From the NCBI RefSeq assembly GCF_000427425.1, contig NZ_KE386495.1, positions 1,162,320-1,226,319 of the forward strand: DNA of 64,000 nt. Reading direction: 5' to 3'. The stretch is from Caldanaerobius polysaccharolyticus DSM 13641 (GTDB taxonomy: Bacteria > Bacillota > Thermoanaerobacteria > Thermoanaerobacterales > Caldanaerobiaceae). This document shows, piece after piece, positions 17,019 to 24,870 of the stretch (position 1 is its first letter; each line of letters begins with the position of its first letter). Below the pieces are notes generated by a model. The model searched no databases. It worked only from the letters and a program-made list of their open reading frames with translations, and was not told where the DNA came from. Made by a program: the position numbers and the translations under genes.

Positions 17019-17235
17019 GCTATATAAATATAATAATTTTTATTTTTATATATAATAAGTCCCATATGTACTGGTGCACTGGTGCATTGGGGTATCAAAA
17101 CCCGTGTAAATACTGAATTTTGTCGATGCACCGGAAATGCACCTGTAAATTCCTTACAGGTGCAGAAGTACACGAAAGCCCCATTACAAGTGGATTTTAG
17201 TATGCACCTGTAATTTTATGGAAGCATTGTACCGA
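16826..17235. repeat. GTGCA/ACTGGTGCA repeats around an AT-rich stretch
   Basis: TGCACCTGTAA occurs near 16834, 17139 and 17204, and ACAGGTGCA near 16852 and 17155. ACTGGTGCA or its complement appears about seven times between 16860 and 17095. At 17020-17062 lies a stretch made almost only of A and T. Direct and inverted short repeats next to an easily melted stretch are the usual layout of an iteron-type replication origin, but an operator cluster is also possible. Confidence 0.5.
16983..17020 (+). terminator. Intrinsic terminator ahead of the ThyX-like gene
   Basis: GGACGG and CCGTCC form a stem with a 7-nt loop followed by C and six T. An outer GCACAA/TTGTGC pairing can extend it. Confidence 0.8.
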
Positions 17236-17247
17236 TAGGGGGTATGC

Positions 17248-17772
17248 TTGTTGACTACGGTCAAAATCCTAGAGGTAACCGGTTGGGAAGCGGCTCTTGA
17301 TGCTGCAAGGGTAACCCGCCGCAAGCCTTTGCTCAACAAAATGCCGTCGAGAGAATGGAAGCTGAAAATGCTCAGGGCGGAGCATTCTCCGATTAGATTG
17401 GTAACCGTTCGCTGGGTGTGGGAGGGGCTTCCGTACTGGGTAAGTGTGCATTTCGTGCGCCACAAAGTGGGTATCGAGCATTTTGTGAGTACGCAGAGGG
17501 AAGACATCACGCACGTGCCCAGGAACACCCGCCTGCAAACGGAGCTTGTAAATCATATGTGCGTTGCAAATGCACAGGCAATTATCAACATCTCACGCAG
17601 GCGGTTGTGTAAGAAGGCATCCCCGGAGACGAGGCAGGCATGGCAGATGTTCGTTGATGCACTTGCGAAGGTCGATCCCGAACTTGCAAGTGTTTGCGTT
17701 CCGAACTGCGTTTACCGAGGCAGGTGCTATGAGCTTGAGCCGTGCGGAAGGAGGATAGAGCAAAATGGCTAA
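17248..17772 (+). CDS. thyX: ThyX-like FAD-dependent thymidylate synthase
   Basis: ThyX makes dTMP from dUMP using methylene-tetrahydrofolate and FAD. The diagnostic RHR-x7-S motif is present as RHKVGIEHFVS at about residue 72, preceded by AEHSPIRL and a hydrophobic strand as in the family. The C-terminal half contains NHMCVANAQAIINISRRRLC and RCYELEPCG. At 174 residues it is shorter than the usual 210-250, and Lys replaces the second Arg of the motif, so activity should be tested. The start is a TTG behind AGGGGG. It fits the phage dUTPase, ribonucleotide reductase and uracil glycosylase-polymerase. Confidence 0.65.
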   Translation: MLTTVKILEVTGWEAALDAARVTRRKPLLNKMPSREWKLKMLRAEHSPIRLVTVRWVWEGLPYWVSVHFVRHKVGIEHFVSTQREDITHVPRNTRLQTELVNHMCVANAQAIINISRRRLCKKASPETRQAWQMFVDALAKVDPELASVCVPNCVYRGRCYELEPCGRRIEQNG

Positions 17773-17902
17773 CGCCATTGGATGGGTGCTGCTGTTGTTG
17801 TCGCTTTACACGTGCGCTCGTGTTAGCGGCGGAGATGGTCTGGACGATTGTTCTGGTAGGTGGTTATTTGATTGGAAAGTCGAGAAGGGAGGAGTAGACT
17901 GA
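17765..17902 (+). CDS. Small membrane or lipoprotein-like peptide (45 residues)
   Basis: ATG at 17765 follows GGAGG and overlaps the end of the ThyX-like gene; its stop (TGATG) overlaps the next start. The peptide has one hydrophobic segment (IGWVLLLLSLYTCA) ending in a lipobox-like LYTC, then a short polar tail. It could be a tiny lipoprotein or membrane peptide. The overlaps on both sides argue that it is translated. Confidence 0.5.
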   Translation: MANAIGWVLLLLSLYTCARVSGGDGLDDCSGRWLFDWKVEKGGVD

Positions 17903-18102
17903 TGTCCGACATTTTCAGGAAGCTCAGTAAATACCGTTATGAAGGCACTCTCGAGGGCTTGGAGGAGTGCCTACCGAAGTTCCACAGCACCTCCATCGTG
18001 CTCTACAATGGTAGACCTCACAGCGGGGGTGGTGGAAACCACAGCAGACGCAAACATGAAAGGAAAAAGGTACGTCGAATTGACATAAGGATTTATTTCT
18101 AG
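17902..18102 (+). CDS. Hypothetical small phage protein
   Basis: 66 residues from the ATG at 17902 (GGGAGGAG upstream, TGATG overlap). The start looks helical (MSDIFRKLSKYRYEGTLEGL), then glycine- and basic-rich (NHSRRKHERKKVRR), suggesting nucleic-acid contact. Not recognised. It ends just before a strong promoter. Confidence 0.55.
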   Translation: MSDIFRKLSKYRYEGTLEGLEECLPKFHSTSIVLYNGRPHSGGGGNHSRRKHERKKVRRIDIRIYF

Positions 18103-18112
18103 TCTTCAACTA

Positions 18113-18141
18113 TTGACATGAATACTTGCAAATGTTATAAT
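18113..18141 (+). promoter_or_regulatory. Probable late promoter, pR'-like
   Basis: Perfect TTGACA, a 17-bp spacer and perfect TATAAT. It lies just upstream of the terminase and virion genes, but a strong terminator stands about 75 bp after the expected start, as at lambda pR'. Confidence 0.85.
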
Positions 18142-18217
18142 GACGATAGAATATTCAAACATGCATACTGACTACTACGTAGAGTATATGCATACCGGCG
18201 TCCCTCCTTATACTGAT

Positions 18218-18252
18218 AGAAGCGACTCGCTTTTCGAGTCGCTTCTATTTTT
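18218..18252 (+). terminator. Terminator in the late leader, tR'-like
   Basis: AGAAGCGACTCG and CGAGTCGCTTCT form a 12-bp perfect stem with a 5-nt loop, followed by ATTTTT. It separates the late promoter from the terminase operon, so late expression should need antitermination or read-through. Confidence 0.9.
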
Positions 18253-18283
18253 ACCGGTTAAAACTTGTTTGAAAGGTGATTAC

Positions 18284-18994
18284 ATGGCAAGGTACGGTAA
18301 GAGCTACACAATTGAAGATTTAAAACCGCCCAAAGAGGGGTGGGATGCGGTTGAACGCCGTATGCGAGAGGGAATCATGTACAGAATAGATGGGTCGAAC
18401 TACACGTTCCTGGTTAACAGGAAGGGATTTAAGCGCCACCTGGTAATGCCCATCGCCAGGTATATGGAAGATGACAATGCCTCATACGCGAGGTACAAAG
18501 ACATATACCAGTTCGCACAGGAGAACGGTGTTCCGCCGGAGTTTTTGATAGACGAGTCATATTACACGACGAGGTGCGGAATGGCACCGTACAGGCTGGT
18601 TTTTCAGGCTTTGAGAAATGGAATGGATATATGGGATTTATATGTTGAAATACTCAAGGCGGGAAGGCCGTTGCGCCCGTCAACGCTTATCGAATTTCTG
18701 AAGGCGAGGAGGAACACCGTCTCGTATATCGGGGTTGATACGGTAATCGATATATGCAGGATTGCGGGGCTTGACCCTGCGGATTTGTTTGCGCCGAGGT
18801 TCAGGCGCAATAAAACGGATAGAACGGTTTTCGGGCTGCTGAAAGAGGCAATCAGCACGATGGATGACGCGGATATAACAGCTTTAGCCGGTATAGCACT
18901 TGTAATGGCACGTAACGAAGATGACTCGGAGATAATGGAAATCCTGAAATGGCGGTCGGAGGTAAAGAATAGCTCTGCTGATGTAGGGGAGTAG
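18284..18994 (+). CDS. Hypothetical protein before terminase, possible regulator
   Basis: 236 residues from ATG 18284, behind GAAAGGTG. The longer frame is discarded because it runs through the terminator. It appears mainly helical; TVSYIGVDTVIDICRIAGLD could be a helix-turn-helix, but no known family is recognised. It is the first gene after the late promoter and terminator. Its last codons overlap a tRNA-Trp-like sequence. Confidence 0.65.
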   Translation: MARYGKSYTIEDLKPPKEGWDAVERRMREGIMYRIDGSNYTFLVNRKGFKRHLVMPIARYMEDDNASYARYKDIYQFAQENGVPPEFLIDESYYTTRCGMAPYRLVFQALRNGMDIWDLYVEILKAGRPLRPSTLIEFLKARRNTVSYIGVDTVIDICRIAGLDPADLFAPRFRRNKTDRTVFGLLKEAISTMDDADITALAGIALVMARNEDDSEIMEILKWRSEVKNSSADVGE

Positions 18995-19043
18995 CTCACG
19001 GTCTCCAAAACCGCGTGTTGCGGGTTCGACTCCTGTCTCCCCC
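18985..19043 (+). tRNA. tRNA-Trp(CCA)-like sequence lacking most of the D-arm
   Basis: AGGGGAGTAGCTC opens like a bacterial tRNA-Trp. CGGT, CTCCAAA, ACCG then form an anticodon arm with anticodon CCA, followed by a T-arm (GCGGG, TTCGACT, CCTGT) and CTCCCCC closing the acceptor. About 14-15 bases of the D-loop and its 3' stem are missing compared with the normal gene, leaving about 59 bases. It is a decayed tRNA, a recombination relic or an unusual D-armless RNA. It overlaps the stop of the gene before and lies just upstream of the terminase genes. Confidence 0.6.
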
Positions 19044-19071
19044 TGTTGGACGCACTATGGAGGTGAACATC

Positions 19072-19449
19072 GTGGAGGATATTTCGCTGAGAAAGTCACC
19101 GGAGGATATAACGGCCAGAAAGTTGGTGGAAAGGCTGTATGCGGAAAGGGAGAATTTCGATATAGCTGAGGTTTTTCTATCGGCGGTGGATATTGAAGAG
19201 GTTTTGCGATTAGGTGTACGACGGACGGAGTTGGCTGTTCTAACGCATATGCCGGGCGTGGTTGAGTCGCTTGCGGATAAGGCAAAGGCTGGCGATGTGA
19301 GAGCGGCGAGAACGCTGCTTGAGGTGTTAGGCATGATAGGCGGTGCGAGAGGGCAGAACATAATGGCCACTCAGATAAACATCACGCCACAGGAAGTTGC
19401 TGAGTTAGAAGAGGATTTGAGAAACTATGGTAAGAGACTTGATAACTAA
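19072..19449 (+). CDS. terS: Probable terminase small subunit
   Basis: 125 residues from the GTG at 19072, which has GGAGGTG six bases upstream; an ATG at 19057 in frame lacks a site. It is helical and charged, with IEEVLRLGVRRTELAVLTHM as a possible helix-turn-helix, and ends overlapping terL by 23 bases. The assignment rests mainly on position next to the large subunit and on size. The small subunit recognises the packaging site on phage DNA. Confidence 0.6.
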   Translation: MEDISLRKSPEDITARKLVERLYAERENFDIAEVFLSAVDIEEVLRLGVRRTELAVLTHMPGVVESLADKAKAGDVRAARTLLEVLGMIGGARGQNIMATQINITPQEVAELEEDLRNYGKRLDN

Positions 19450-21145
19450 TGCTGTACAGTGGGCACTGGAAGACTTTGAGTATTTTGCGAAGCGCTGTGT
19501 GAGGATACGGGATAAACACGGTAGGTCGGTGTCGTTCGTGCTTAACAGTACGCAGCGCAAACTTTTAGAGAAGGTTGAGGCAAAGCGTAAAGCCGGAAAG
19601 CCCGTACTTGTGGTTATCCTGAAGGCCAGGCAGATGGGTGTTTCGACGTTTGTGGAGACGTATCTCCTGTGGCGTCTGCTGCGTGAACCCAATAAGCGCG
19701 GGTTGGTTGTGGCGCATCAGCGCGAGGCTGCCAGGAACATTCTCGGGATAACACGATATGCGATAAAGAATCTACCGACATGGTTTGCACAGGCCGTGGG
19801 TATAGCACCCGAGTATTTCACAAAGTTCGAGGTTCAGTTTGCACATAACGGCTCGGGGTTGAGGATTAGCTCGGCGGAGTCGGCAGAACCCGGACGAGGT
19901 GAGACGCTGAACTTTCTGCATCTATCCGAGGCAGCGTTTTACCCCGATGCAGACTCGCTTGTAAAAGCCCTTTTGGAAGCTGTGCCGAAAAATGAAGGTA
20001 CAGCTGTTTTTGTTGAGTCCACCGGCAAGGAACCGTCGGGGTATTTCTATGACCTCTGGACGCAGGCTACGCAGGGGCTTGTAGATTACGAGCCACTGTT
20101 CTTCCCGTGGTATGAGCATGAGGAATACAGGATGCCCGTACCCGATGGTTATGAGCCTGTTATCCCTGACGCTTTAGCACCACTTGTGCAATCCGGCAAG
20201 ATACCATTGGAAGCCTTAGCATGGCGGGAATGGGTTATACGAAACGACTTCATGGGAGACGATGCAGCATTTTCCCAGGAATATCCAACTACGCCGGAAG
20301 ACGCTTTTTACAGGCCCGATGCCAGGCTGTTTTCACCGGAAGCTATACGTGCAAGGATGAAGGAGCTTGATGATAACAACATCGCGCCGACAGAAGGCTT
20401 TTTGGTTGATCCGGGCCACAGGTTTATACGACAGCCTGGGGAACGGCTGCATGTATACAAGCCACCTGAACCAGGAAGGACTTACGTGATTGGCGCCGAT
20501 GTTGGTTCCGGTGTGGTGGTAGGGCGTGAAGGTGACTACTCCAGTGCCGATGTTATTGACGTTGCTACCGGTGAACAGGTGGCGCATTTCCACGCCATAA
20601 TGGAGCCGGGCGTTTTTGCGGTTGAGCTTAAACTGCTTGGGGAGTGGTATAACAATGCCCTCATTGCAGTGGAGATAACCGGTGGTCATGGGCTTTCGGT
20701 AGTGACTACTCTCAGAGACATGGGTTACATGGCATTGTACAGAAGGAAAACCTATGACAGAACCACCCAGCAGTGGGTTGATAAGTTAGGTTGGCACACG
20801 AGTAAATCGACCAAGAAGCTGATTATTGATGGTTTAAGAGCGGATTTCCGCAACGGCCAGGTTGTTATTAACGAACGGGCTACTTTGCAGGAGATGCTTA
20901 CGTTTGTGAAACTTTCGGATAAGGTCGACCAAATGGGTGCCGCGCCGGGAGCTAAGGACGACCGCGTAATGTCACTGGCCATAGCAGCTCAGGCCAGGCG
21001 GGAAGCTGCTCCGGCTATAGCTGTAGTCCAACAGTCTGCTGTGTCAGCACAACCCAACACGGAGCAGTCTCAAGAGCCTAACCCCTGGCGCAGGCGGCGA
21101 GGAGACTTTCGCAGACAGCACCCGGAGCTGGGTGTTTATGCATGA
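19427..21145 (+). CDS. terL: Terminase large subunit
   Basis: This is the packaging motor that pumps DNA into the prohead and cuts it. The ATPase has KARQMGVST (Walker A type) at about residues 76-84 and an acidic FLHLSEAAFYP segment as a probable Walker B. The RNase H-like nuclease has VIGADVGSG at about residue 354, VEITGGHG, and GAKDDRVMSLAIAAQ near the end. The length of 572 residues is typical. The tail after about residue 530 is low in complexity and contains basic runs. Confidence 0.93.
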   Translation: MVRDLITNAVQWALEDFEYFAKRCVRIRDKHGRSVSFVLNSTQRKLLEKVEAKRKAGKPVLVVILKARQMGVSTFVETYLLWRLLREPNKRGLVVAHQREAARNILGITRYAIKNLPTWFAQAVGIAPEYFTKFEVQFAHNGSGLRISSAESAEPGRGETLNFLHLSEAAFYPDADSLVKALLEAVPKNEGTAVFVESTGKEPSGYFYDLWTQATQGLVDYEPLFFPWYEHEEYRMPVPDGYEPVIPDALAPLVQSGKIPLEALAWREWVIRNDFMGDDAAFSQEYPTTPEDAFYRPDARLFSPEAIRARMKELDDNNIAPTEGFLVDPGHRFIRQPGERLHVYKPPEPGRTYVIGADVGSGVVVGREGDYSSADVIDVATGEQVAHFHAIMEPGVFAVELKLLGEWYNNALIAVEITGGHGLSVVTTLRDMGYMALYRRKTYDRTTQQWVDKLGWHTSKSTKKLIIDGLRADFRNGQVVINERATLQEMLTFVKLSDKVDQMGAAPGAKDDRVMSLAIAAQARREAAPAIAVVQQSAVSAQPNTEQSQEPNPWRRRRGDFRRQHPELGVYA

Positions 21146-21167
21146 AATAATATTGGAGGTGGATTAA

Positions 21168-21542
21168 ATGCCTTTTACGACTAGCACTGCTCAGAAGATA
21201 ATTAACATGATTTTGCGGAACAATGCCTTTACACAACCGTCTACCGTGTACATTTCGCTTCACACTGCTGACCCCGGAGATACAGGAGCAAACGAAGTCT
21301 CAGGTGGCAGTTACGCTAGAAAGGCCATAACGTTTGCTGCGCCCAGCGGCAAGAGCACGAGCAACAACGTAACACTTGAGTGGACGAACATGCCTGCTTG
21401 CACTGTAACACACATTGGTCTGTGGGATGCGCAATCAAGCGGAACATTATGGTGGACTGGACAGTTAACACAGAGTAAAACGTTGCAAGCTGGTGACGCA
21501 TTCCGTATTGATAGTGGAGCGCTTACAGTTACACTGACATAG
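21168..21542 (+). CDS. Phage structural protein, paralogue of 31626-32012
   Basis: 124 residues. ISLHTADPGDTGANEVSGG, AVTHIGLWD-like text and the closing beta strands are typical of a small phage protein family often found beside tail fibres. The same layout recurs at 31626-32012 (VALYTSNPGAGDTGTEVSGG). GGAGGTGG precedes the ATG. The role is probably a virion fibre or decoration part; the exact function is unknown. Confidence 0.65.
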   Translation: MPFTTSTAQKIINMILRNNAFTQPSTVYISLHTADPGDTGANEVSGGSYARKAITFAAPSGKSTSNNVTLEWTNMPACTVTHIGLWDAQSSGTLWWTGQLTQSKTLQAGDAFRIDSGALTVTLT

Positions 21543-21576
21543 TTGAAAACTGGTTTTGTATGGATGGTGATGCGGT

Positions 21577-23508
21577 ATGGTCTTTGGTAGACTACCTTAC
21601 GGTAGCTGTACGTATAACGGTGGAAATACTGTTAGTGCTTCCGTGAACGCTTCTGGCGGGAGCACATTATCTGTTTCCGGCGTACGCGTTACAATCGCCG
21701 TATCTACAACAGGTGGTTCTGGTACGATTTCAACCGTTTGCATCCGCATCACCATCGGTGGTTCTAATGTTACGTTTACGGCTTCCTTAAGCGGTTCAAG
21801 TATTCGTATTACAATCGGAATATCGTCTACTACAGGTAGAGGAAGTATTACCAGTATCTGTATAAGAATTACGCTTGGAATATCGTCTACCACAGGTGGA
21901 GGAAGTATCACAAGTATCAGTATACGAATTACGTTGGGATTATCATCTACTACAGGAAGCGGTACTGTTTCGAGTGTAAGTATACGAATTACATTAGGTA
22001 GACCTACGACGAATGGTGCAGGCGACCTGCTTACCGTAGCTATATATATTGCTATTGATGCGCCCACACTTTCTGTCGGCGCTACCACATTTAGCGTGGC
22101 CATTCGCATAACCCTTGGTGCACCATCAATGAGTGGTACAAGCAGTATTTCCAGTATTAGCATACGCATTACACTTGGCAGGCCTACAGCAGCTGGTGCA
22201 AGTGATTTGTCCGGCATAGCTATTTACATTGCTATTGATACACCTACACTTTCTATCGAAGCTGCGACGTTGAGCGTGGCTATTCGTATAACCCTTGGTG
22301 CACCACTTGCAATGGGTGCCGGTACTGCGTCAGGGTATGCTGTATATATAGCTGTTAGTGTAACACAGATTTCTAGTACCGGTGCTGTTTCAGGTGCCAG
22401 TATCAGGATTACACTTGGTGTATCCGCACTTTCTGGGAACGGTACGGTGACAAGTATTAGTATACGTATAACACTGGGTATACCTACACTTTCGGTTAAC
22501 GGTACTGTTACGGGTATTAGTGTACGTATTGTACTCGGTCTTACGGATACTATAGAAGAAGGCGACTTTTCGGGTGACGCTTTACGTATTGCAGAAGTAG
22601 ATTTAGATATTTCCGATACAGGTGAGTTTACCGGAGCGTCGATACGTATAACACTCGGATTACCGACAGTAAACAGCTCTATTGCTTTGTCTGCATTTGC
22701 TTTGTATATTGCTATAGGTTCGCCGCACGTCGTCGGAGAAGTAATTGAGGATGGTAGCGGTACTTATATTGCTGTTAGTGAACCTGAGGTTTACGGTAAT
22801 ACAGAAATTGATGGAAGTGGTTTGTATATTGCCGTAAATGGTTCTGACATCTATGAGGATAGCCCTGCAATAGGAGAAGGCTTATATATTGCTGTTGGGG
22901 CTTCTCTGGTACTTGGAGAACTTGGTGCGACAGGTACTTCTATACGTATTACTCTCGGTGCTCCGTTGTTACTAGAATATCTGTCAATGTCTGGTATAAG
23001 CATATACGTTGCAGTTGGTTCTTCAGGTTTGGTATGCGATGGTAGTGCTTTGAGTGAGAGTATTAGAATTGCACCGGGTACTGCGTCTTTAGTTGTAATT
23101 GTGGTAGATGTAAACGATGGTACTCGAATTGCTGATAGTGCTAGTGCTGTAAGTGTGACAATTCAAATAGAGCCTCAAGGGTTGCGTGTTGCAGTAGTTG
23201 TAACTTATGTTTCTGGCGAAGATTCTACATCCGGCGATGGTACAAGGTACGCTCTGTCGTATATATTTTTAGATGGATTGACCGATATTCTGGCAGATGC
23301 GTCACGGTTCTTAATTTCCGTTGTGATAGTGTTTGGCACTGTAGACCTGGTTGTGAACGGTATTGTAGTTGCTCCTCCTATACACGCTACTTATGTCGTT
23401 AAGGCAGTTTGGCAGTATGGTTACGGAGTAAGAATAACTGGTAAACGTGATTATGCAACAACGGTTAGCGCGGAGCGAAATTACTTCGTTACGGCGCTAG
23501 AGGAGTGA
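21577..23508 (+). CDS. Protein of thirty exact 20-residue repeats, probable fibrous or solenoid virion protein
   Basis: After 35 leading residues the protein is 30 consecutive units of exactly 20 residues (36-635), plus an 8-residue tail. The best-conserved unit reads IRITLGISSTTGGGSITSIS. Positions 1-6 are IRITLG or IYIAI/YIAV, and the rest is Gly/Ser/Thr-rich, turning acidic in units 15-20. No unit has an insertion or deletion. At DNA level the 60-bp period is clearest in units 3-5, and later units are diverged. Such strict length suggests a beta-solenoid or stacked fibre. There is no signal peptide. The ATG follows GGATGGTGATG. The family was not recognised. It is placed between terminase and portal. 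Confidence 0.8.
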   Translation: MVFGRLPYGSCTYNGGNTVSASVNASGGSTLSVSGVRVTIAVSTTGGSGTISTVCIRITIGGSNVTFTASLSGSSIRITIGISSTTGRGSITSICIRITLGISSTTGGGSITSISIRITLGLSSTTGSGTVSSVSIRITLGRPTTNGAGDLLTVAIYIAIDAPTLSVGATTFSVAIRITLGAPSMSGTSSISSISIRITLGRPTAAGASDLSGIAIYIAIDTPTLSIEAATLSVAIRITLGAPLAMGAGTASGYAVYIAVSVTQISSTGAVSGASIRITLGVSALSGNGTVTSISIRITLGIPTLSVNGTVTGISVRIVLGLTDTIEEGDFSGDALRIAEVDLDISDTGEFTGASIRITLGLPTVNSSIALSAFALYIAIGSPHVVGEVIEDGSGTYIAVSEPEVYGNTEIDGSGLYIAVNGSDIYEDSPAIGEGLYIAVGASLVLGELGATGTSIRITLGAPLLLEYLSMSGISIYVAVGSSGLVCDGSALSESIRIAPGTASLVVIVVDVNDGTRIADSASAVSVTIQIEPQGLRVAVVVTYVSGEDSTSGDGTRYALSYIFLDGLTDILADASRFLISVVIVFGTVDLVVNGIVVAPPIHATYVVKAVWQYGYGVRITGKRDYATTVSAERNYFVTALEE

Positions 23509-23514
23509 TATGGT

Positions 23515-23811
23515 ATGAAAGAAAAAGATGTTGGAGTAGCACTTGTTTTCACAATTAGGGACGACAAAGGAAAACCTATGAATTTGTCCGGTGTCAAAAA
23601 AGTTTCTCTGGTTGCGAGATTAGGTGGTAATACCTTTGAGCGAGATTGTATTGTTGTTAATCCTACAGGTGGGGTTGTAAAGTACGTGGTGCAGGATGGT
23701 GATTTAGAAAGCGCTGGTAGGCTGCTTATGGAGATTAGGATAGAGTATGAGGACGGTAGAAGGTACACAACTTCGCGCGCCGAGGATGTTGTAGAAGGGC
23801 GTTTAGAGTGA
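23515..23811 (+). CDS. Phage protein, BppU-like or fibre N-terminal-like fold
   Basis: 98 residues. GVALVFTIRDDKGKPMNLSG and later GRLLMEIRIEYEDGRRYTT resemble the small beta-sandwich module found in phage baseplate or fibre proteins. Its place right after the repeat protein supports a virion role. ATG at 23515 follows GGAGTGATATGGT. Confidence in the family is low. Confidence 0.55.
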   Translation: MKEKDVGVALVFTIRDDKGKPMNLSGVKKVSLVARLGGNTFERDCIVVNPTGGVVKYVVQDGDLESAGRLLMEIRIEYEDGRRYTTSRAEDVVEGRLE

Positions 23812-23830
23812 TGATAGGAGGTGTTAAGAG

Positions 23831-24139
23831 TTGGCTGCTTCTGTACTTCTCAATAACGTGATGGCCAATGGACCGGGATTAGCTTTGGATTGCACAAATA
23901 AGAAGAGAGCGCTTTTGCGTATAACCGGTAAGTTCCATGCGGATGTGGTTTTTGAGGCTTCTTTGGACGGTGTAGACTATTTTTCCTACAGTGGTAGGGC
24001 TAATGGCGCGGGTAGTAGGGTTGCGGTGGTGAGTGCTCCCGGATATGTAGTGTTTGAAGTAGAGCCGATAGTCTACTTGCGCCCGAAGGTTAGCCGGTAC
24101 GAGTCCGGTGCGATTACCGTTGTGGGATATGCGGAGTGA
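23831..24139 (+). CDS. Phage structural-type beta protein
   Basis: 102 residues from a TTG start with ATAGGAGGTG upstream. RITGKFHADVVFEASLDGVD and later VYLRPKVSRYESGAITVVGY look like a small beta-sandwich. It probably works with the two preceding gene products; no known function. Confidence 0.6.
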   Translation: MAASVLLNNVMANGPGLALDCTNKKRALLRITGKFHADVVFEASLDGVDYFSYSGRANGAGSRVAVVSAPGYVVFEVEPIVYLRPKVSRYESGAITVVGYAE

Positions 24140-24145
24140 TGCGGC

Positions 24146-24676
24146 GTGGCGAAACAGCGTTCTGGTGTTTACAAGACATGCTTAGTTTGTGGCAAGGAAT
24201 TTTATGTACCGCGATACCGTAAGGACATTGCCAAGTATTGCTCGCGTTATTGTCAGAATCACGGACAATATGAACATATCCAAAAGGTGTGTGCAGGTTG
24301 CGGTAAGACTTTTGTTGTTAGTAATTCTAGAGTGAGCATGAAGTATTGTAGTGAAGACTGTAGGCAGGTCCATGCGAAAACAGAGCGCGAGCGTAGAAAA
24401 ATACAGAAGACTTTACAGAAGCTAAGGCGCGGTAATAATCATTCACGTAACTTACGTAATTGGCTTAGGGCGATAGGCTTTCGTTTCAAGTGTGCTAATT
24501 GTGGTTATGAGGAATACGAGTTTTGTATAGATATTCACCATTTGGATGGAGACCCTCATAACAACGCTCTTGAAAACCTTGTTCCTTTGTGTGCTATATG
24601 TCATAGGTTGGTAACGAAGGGTTTGTTGGATGTCACTAAACTTTGTAAACCCATTGCTAATACTGGAGGCGAGTGA
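24146..24676 (+). CDS. HNH homing-type endonuclease with zinc fingers
   Basis: 176 residues from a GTG start. Two N-terminal CxxC...C zinc elements ([20 protein letters not shown], each with a second Cys pair) precede an HNH domain: [11 protein letters not shown], then [29 protein letters not shown], the canonical H-N-H order with zinc cysteines. Free-standing HNH genes in phages are often mobile. Here it stands among structural genes, so a homing origin is likely, although HNH proteins also assist packaging in some phages. Confidence 0.85.
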   Translation: MAKQRSGVYKTCLVCGKEFYVPRYRKDIAKYCSRYCQNHGQYEHIQKVCAGCGKTFVVSNSRVSMKYCSEDCRQVHAKTERERRKIQKTLQKLRRGNNHSRNLRNWLRAIGFRFKCANCGYEEYEFCIDIHHLDGDPHNNALENLVPLCAICHRLVTKGLLDVTKLCKPIANTGGE

Positions 24677-24678
24677 CT

Positions 24679-24870
24679 ATGCCTTTAAAACAGGGGTATT
24701 CTGAAGAAACCATCAAACAGAATATTCGTGAGTTGATACGTTCTAACTATCCTCAAAACCAGGCCGTGGCCATAGCTTACTCGCAAGCTAGAAAGTCAGC
24801 TAAGAAAGTCAAAGACCCGCATCGTAGAGCTGCAATAATGAGAAAGCTGAGGGGGAAGAAGAAAAAATGA
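24679..24870 (+). CDS. Small phage protein of a widespread unknown family
   Basis: 63 residues from ATG 24679 (GGAGGCGAG upstream). The pattern [19 protein letters not shown], then [16 protein letters not shown], matches a short protein seen near portal and structural genes of many phages. Basic, helical, function unknown. It overlaps the next gene by 4 bases. Confidence 0.7.
   Translation: MPLKQGYSEETIKQNIRELIRSNYPQNQAVAIAYSQARKSAKKVKDPHRRAAIMRKLRGKKKK

Noticed and set aside
16397..17173. 258-codon leftward open frame in the control region
   Set aside because: It crosses a promoter, repeats and a terminator, has odd His/Thr/Cys composition and no ribosome site. Better explained as non-coding DNA.
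21597..22217. 206-codon leftward frame opposite the 20-residue repeat gene
   Set aside because: It arises because the 60-bp repeat keeps the opposite frame open. No start signal, and the repeat protein on the plus strand has one.
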